Under the pieces are notes generated by a model, which was not told the origin of the DNA, searched no databases, and saw nothing but the letters and a program-made list of their open reading frames with translations. A stretch of DNA of 64,000 nt from contig NZ_JARJNS010000003.1 in assembly GCF_030143245.1 (NCBI RefSeq), positions 248,001-312,000 on the forward strand. Reading direction: 5' to 3'. Made by a program: the position numbers and the translations under genes. Below, piece by piece: positions 60,431 through 64,000 of the stretch (position 1 is its first letter; each line of letters opens with the position of its first letter). The DNA comes from Rhabdaerophilum sp. SD176. Its GTDB lineage: Bacteria > Pseudomonadota > Alphaproteobacteria > Rhizobiales > Beijerinckiaceae.

Positions 60431-61618
60431 TCACAATCCGGCATGCATCTTCCCCGGATTCAGCAGCCCCTCAGGGTCGAAACTGGCCTTGATCCGCCGG
60501 TTCAGCGCTGCAATGGGTGCCGCTTCCGGCTCGAAAACCGGCACCTCGGCGCGCAGCCCGTCCGAAGCCCGGAGCAGGGTAGCATAGCCGCTGGCTTGCC
60601 GCGCCGCCTGGCGGATCACCGCCGCCCCGGCATCGCCGGTTTCCGGCGTCGCCAGCCAGACCAGGCCGCCCGCCCAGTCATAGAAGGCGGTGGCCTGGCG
60701 GGTGGCCCGGATGGCCGCAACCGCCGCGGCCGCTTCGCCCGGCTTGACGGAGAGCCGCCAGATCGCGCGGTCACGCGGTTCGGCGAGAAGGGCGCCGTCA
60801 GACACGTCGTGCCAGAGCGCCTCCGCTTCCGGGGCATCCAGCCGACCAAGCGCGCCGAAGGGGCGGAGCAGCCCGGCCAGAGCCCCGGTCCGGTAGTTGA
60901 CTGAAAAGGCAAAGCCCTCGATGCGCAGCATGGTCCGGGGCGGCGTGCCGTCCAGCCCCGGCAGATGCGCCGCGCCGGTAATCTCGAAGGGAGAGCCGAC
61001 CGCAGCGCTCATCGCCTCGATGGCGCGGGCCTCGGAAAGGCCCTCGATCACAAGCGTCTCGGTCATTTCCGGCCGCGGGACCACCTTGAAGATCACTTCG
61101 GTCAACACACCGAGCGTGCCCCAGGCGCCGGATTGCAGCTTCACCAGATCGAGCCCGGTGACATTCTTCATCACCCGCCCGCCGGATTTGACGATCTCGC
61201 CGGTGCCGTTGACGAAGCGCACGCCGATCAGGCTGTCGCGGCAGGCGCCGCCCCAGAGCCGGCGCGATCCCGAAAGGTTCCCGGCCGCCACCGTGCCGAT
61301 TGTCGGCGTGCCATCCGTTCCGTAAAGGCGTCGGAAATCCGGCGGCTCGAAGCCGAGCATCTGGCCCTTCTCGGCAAGAGCCGCTTCGATCACCGCCAGC
61401 GGCGTGCCCGCCCGCGCGCCGATGACCATTTCCGCCGGTTCGTAGAGCGTGATGCCGCTCATTGCGCCGGTCGAAACGGCAATCCCGGCATTGACCGGCC
61501 GGCCGAGGCCCTTGCGCGTGCCGCCGCCCTCGATCGTCAGCGGCGCGCCCTGGCCACCGGCCTCGCGGACCAGGGCGGCCAGTTCTTCCTCGTCCCGGGG
61601 GCGACGCACCACGATCAT
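60431..61618 (-). CDS. glcE: Glycolate oxidase FAD-binding subunit
   Basis: The 395-residue FAD/PCMH-type protein starts MIVVRRPRDEEELAALVREA. The FAD loop is LTIEGGGTRKGLGRPVNAG, then GTVAAGNLSGSRRLWGGACR and GGRVMKNVTGLDLVKLQSGA. It forms the glycolate oxidase complex with GlcD and GlcF, oxidising glycolate to glyoxylate with electrons going to the membrane quinone pool. Its ATG overlaps the glcD stop as ATGA. Confidence 0.95.
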   Translation of the reverse strand: MIVVRRPRDEEELAALVREAGGQGAPLTIEGGGTRKGLGRPVNAGIAVSTGAMSGITLYEPAEMVIGARAGTPLAVIEAALAEKGQMLGFEPPDFRRLYGTDGTPTIGTVAAGNLSGSRRLWGGACRDSLIGVRFVNGTGEIVKSGGRVMKNVTGLDLVKLQSGAWGTLGVLTEVIFKVVPRPEMTETLVIEGLSEARAIEAMSAAVGSPFEITGAAHLPGLDGTPPRTMLRIEGFAFSVNYRTGALAGLLRPFGALGRLDAPEAEALWHDVSDGALLAEPRDRAIWRLSVKPGEAAAAVAAIRATRQATAFYDWAGGLVWLATPETGDAGAAVIRQAARQASGYATLLRASDGLRAEVPVFEPEAAPIAALNRRIKASFDPEGLLNPGKMHAGL

Positions 61619-63048
61619 GCCGCCCTCCCGTCAAGCGGGAAAACCTTGGCCGGGTTCAGGATCCATTGCGCATCGAACGCTGCCCGCACACGGAGCTGCT
61701 GCTGCAGGTCCACCCGGTTGAACTGGTGATGCATCAGGTCGCGCTTCTCGATGCCGACGCCATGCTCGCCGGTGAGGCAGCCGCCCACCTCGACGCAGAG
61801 CTTCAGGATATCGTTGCCGGCCTCCTCGGCCTTTTCCGCCTCGCCCGGATCATTGACGTTGTAGAGGATCAGCGGGTGCAGGTTGCCATCGCCGGCATGG
61901 AACACATTGGCGACGCGCAGCCCGTAATGCTTCACGATCTCGTCGATCCGGCGCAGCACATAAGGCAATTGCCCGGTCGGAATGGTGCCGTCCATGCAGA
62001 TGTAATCGGCGATCCGCCCGGTCGCCCCGAAGGCGCTCTTCCGGCCCTTCCAGATCGCGGCCGTCTCCATGGCCGATTTCGACTCACGCACGGTCTTCAC
62101 GCCATGCGCGCGGGCGATGGCGACGATGCGCGCCAGCGTGGCATCCATCTCGCTATCGGAACCCTCGACCTCGATGATCAGCAGCGCCTCGACATCCATC
62201 GGATAGCCGGCCTTGGCGAAAGCCTCGCAGATCTCGATGGCCGGCTTGTCCATGAATTCCATCGCAACCGGCACGATGCCTGCCGCGATGATCGCGGCCA
62301 CCGCCTCGCCGGCCTGTTCGCTGGTCGGGAAGCCGAACAGTACAGGGCGCGCGCCCTCGGCCATCCGCAGGATGCGCACGGTTGCCTCGGTGATGATGCC
62401 GAGCTGGCCTTCCGAGCCACAGACCAGGCCGAGCAGGTCATAGCCCGGCGCATCCATCGCCGGGCCACCGATCTCGACCACGGTGCCATCGACCAGCACC
62501 AGCGTCACGCCGAGGATGTTGTTGGTCGTCACCCCGTATTTCAGGCAATGCGCCCCGCCGGAATTCATGCCGATATTGCCGCCGATCGTGCAGGCGAGCT
62601 GGCTCGACGGGTCAGGCGCGTAGAAGAAGCCCTCGGCCGAAACCGTATTGGTGATCGCAAGGTTGGTCACGCCGGCCTCGACCCGGGCGAAGCGGTTCGC
62701 ATAATCGATCTCGAGGATGCGGTTCATCTTCGAGACGCCGATCACCACCGCGTCTTCCTGGGGGATCGCCCCGCCGGCCAGGCTGGTCCCCGCCCCGCGC
62801 GGAACCACCGGAACGCCCTGCTCGTGGCAATAGGCGAGAACTGCCGAGACCTCCGCCGTGTTGCGCGGCAGGGCCACAGCCATCGGCACACGGCGATAGG
62901 CGGTGAACGCATCCGTCTCGTAGGCGCGACGCTCGTCCTCGCTGGTGATCAGGCATTCCGGCGGCAACAGGGCTGCGAGGCCGGCGAGAAGGCTCTCGCG
63001 GCGGGCGAGAATTTCTGCCTGCGGCGTCGGAAAGGCGATGGCACCCAT
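61615..63048 (-). CDS. glcD: Glycolate oxidase subunit D (FAD-linked)
   Basis: The 477-residue catalytic flavoprotein carries the PCMH loop GVPVVPRGAGTSLAGGAIPQ near residue 85, NIGMNSGGAHCLKYGVTTNN, and the C-terminal GGCLTGEHGVGIEKRDLM with the conserved HGVG. The enzyme class also includes D-lactate dehydrogenases, but the glcE and glcF genes downstream specify glycolate oxidase. It heads the glcDEF operon and is divergent from a LysR-type gene with a dyad between them. Confidence 0.95.
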   Translation of the reverse strand: MGAIAFPTPQAEILARRESLLAGLAALLPPECLITSEDERRAYETDAFTAYRRVPMAVALPRNTAEVSAVLAYCHEQGVPVVPRGAGTSLAGGAIPQEDAVVIGVSKMNRILEIDYANRFARVEAGVTNLAITNTVSAEGFFYAPDPSSQLACTIGGNIGMNSGGAHCLKYGVTTNNILGVTLVLVDGTVVEIGGPAMDAPGYDLLGLVCGSEGQLGIITEATVRILRMAEGARPVLFGFPTSEQAGEAVAAIIAAGIVPVAMEFMDKPAIEICEAFAKAGYPMDVEALLIIEVEGSDSEMDATLARIVAIARAHGVKTVRESKSAMETAAIWKGRKSAFGATGRIADYICMDGTIPTGQLPYVLRRIDEIVKHYGLRVANVFHAGDGNLHPLILYNVNDPGEAEKAEEAGNDILKLCVEVGGCLTGEHGVGIEKRDLMHHQFNRVDLQQQLRVRAAFDAQWILNPAKVFPLDGRAA

Positions 63049-63093
63049 GCTTTCTCTCCCCGGAACAATGGCCGGTCTCCGGCTCCATTTCCT

Positions 63094-63112
63094 TGATAAG
63101 GCTCTTCTATCA
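63094..63112. promoter_or_regulatory. LysR-type binding-site candidate in the glcD / LysR divergent promoter
   Basis: TGATA (63094-63098) and TATCA (63108-63112) form a perfect 5-base inverted repeat with a 9-base spacer, and the arrangement contains the T-N11-A core of LysR-type boxes. It lies 46 bases upstream of glcD and about 110 bases upstream of the divergent LysR gene. No other clear dyad is visible in the 174-base gap. Confidence 0.5.
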
Positions 63113-63222
63113 GACCCTTTGGAACGATCCTAATGCTAGCGCAGCCGCAGGCCGGGAACAGCACCCTTGATTCTGCATGGCATCTGTTCCGGAATCGAAT
63201 GGATCGCGCTATTTGTTTCCGC

Positions 63223-64000
63223 ATGGACAGGTTGGGTGATCTCGATATCTTCGCGCGCGTCGCTGCCACCGGCTCGATGTCGCAGGCCGCGCGCGATCTC
63301 GGCCTGTCGCCGCCGGTTATCTCGAAGCGCATCAAGCGGCTTGAGGAGCGACTCGGCACGCGTCTGCTCCAGCGCACCACGCGGCAGATCGCGTTGACCG
63401 AGGCCGGTCGTGGCTTCCATGAGCGCGTCCTCGCCATCCTCGCCTCGGTCGAAGAGGCGGAGAACTGGGTCTCCCAGCGTGCCATGCTGGCCCGTGGCCC
63501 GCTGCGTGTTTCGGCGCCGACCACCTTCGGCCGGCTGCATGTCGCCCCGCATCTCGTGCGGTTTCTTGAACGTTATCCCGAAATCTCGCTTGATCTCTCG
63601 CTCACCGATACCTTTGTCGATGTGGTGGGTGACGGGTTCGATGTCGCCATCCGCATCGCCGACCTGCAGGATACGAGTCTCGTCGCGCGGAAGCTCGCGC
63701 CGAACCACCGGGTGCTCTGCGCCGCACCATCCTATTTGGCCCGGCAGGGCTGCCCGGATACGCTGGCCGATCTCACCCGGCATGCCCTGCTCGTCCACAA
63801 TGCCGATCACTGGCGGCTGGAAGGGCCGGAAGGGGCGGTCTCGGTGCCGGTGGCCAGCCGAGTCGCCACCAATTCCAGCGAGGTGATTCGCGAGGCGGTG
63901 ATCGCCGGCATGGGCATCGCCCTGCGGTCAACATGGGATGTCGGGCCGGAACTGCGCGCCGGCCACCTGGTCCAGGTGCTGCCGCGCTACCGGGCGAGCC
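63223..64000 (+). CDS. LysR family transcriptional regulator (3' end outside window)
   Basis: The frame is open to the end of the window; about 259 residues are visible of a usual 295-310. The helix-turn-helix MDRLGDLDIFARVAATGSMS, QAARDLGLSPPVISKRIKRL and TRLLQRTTRQIALTEAGRGF is classic, followed by the periplasmic-binding-type effector domain (GPLRVSAPTTFGRLHVAPHL; DVAIRIADLQDTSLVARKLA). ATG 63223 is preferred; an in-frame ATG at 63199 adds eight residues. It is divergent from glcDEF and probably regulates it, but this is inference. Confidence 0.93.
   Translation, partial: MDRLGDLDIFARVAATGSMSQAARDLGLSPPVISKRIKRLEERLGTRLLQRTTRQIALTEAGRGFHERVLAILASVEEAENWVSQRAMLARGPLRVSAPTTFGRLHVAPHLVRFLERYPEISLDLSLTDTFVDVVGDGFDVAIRIADLQDTSLVARKLAPNHRVLCAAPSYLARQGCPDTLADLTRHALLVHNADHWRLEGPEGAVSVPVASRVATNSSEVIREAVIAGMGIALRSTWDVGPELRAGHLVQVLPRYRAS

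Noticed and set aside
1-64000. Mobile elements, prophage, CRISPR arrays or toxin-antitoxin pairs
   Set aside because: No transposase, integrase, phage structural, Cas or toxin-like motifs were seen, and no evenly spaced direct repeats longer than the 15-base pair at 57.2 kb.

Overview
The window is high-GC chromosomal DNA that is almost entirely coding, with about 62 protein genes and one tRNA. I see no insertion sequence, phage gene, CRISPR array or rRNA. Gene content points to Alphaproteobacteria, most likely Hyphomicrobiales. The evidence is the TIGR02300/FYDLN acid-tail protein beside aroA-cmk, the DUF2849-cysI-DUF934-cysH-cysDN sulfate operon, and the hemP-hmuTUV // hmuR-tonB-hmuQ-hutX haem locus. 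The genus cannot be read from the sequence.

Layout. 1-9.9 kb: tail of a phytase-like secreted protein, then a propionyl-CoA to succinyl-CoA operon (pccB, pccA, a DUF1284 gene, the biotin transporter bioY, and the small and large methylmalonyl-CoA mutase subunits). 9.9-12.8 kb: a gamma-glutamylcyclotransferase-like gene, ilvD, and an Lrp/AsnC regulator. 12.8-20.8 kb: a tightly overlapping sulfate-assimilation operon on the minus strand (DUF2849, cysI, DUF934, cysH, cysD, cysN fused to a DUF2061-like membrane tail, an unannotated 41-residue membrane protein, cysG), with a divergent Rrf2-type regulator and a perfect dyad between them. 20.8-28.1 kb: a haem-iron uptake locus built as two divergent operons, with two palindromic elements in the shared promoter that resemble rhizobial iron-control boxes. 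28.1-37.9 kb: an amidase, a peptide-type ABC importer with a strong internal terminator after the binding-protein gene, and an uncharacterised SDR / RraA-like / DapA-like catabolic trio. 37.9-43.7 kb: a GNAT protein coupled to a sterol-desaturase-type enzyme, a chemoreceptor, and an MhqO/MhqD-like ring-cleavage dioxygenase and hydrolase pair.

43.7-57.2 kb: tRNA-Ala(GGC), the TIGR02300 protein, aroA, cmk, five small accessory genes (IYD-like nitroreductase, rhomboid, XRE-cupin regulator, GNAT, small hypothetical), rpsA, polA, an EamA transporter, a transglutaminase-like protein and a class II amidotransferase. 57.4-64 kb: an NhaD-type antiporter, the glycolate oxidase operon glcDEF and a divergent LysR regulator cut by the window end.

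Most of the window is ordinary housekeeping and central metabolism. The points most worth a second look are the small coupled membrane protein and DUF2061 tail in the cys operon, the SDR-RraA-DapA trio of unknown substrate, the double iron-box promoter, the XRE-cupin gene with a probable leaderless transcript overlapping its own operator, and the terminator-like hairpins inside the dpp-like operon and ahead of aroA. All family calls come from reading motifs; no database search was run.
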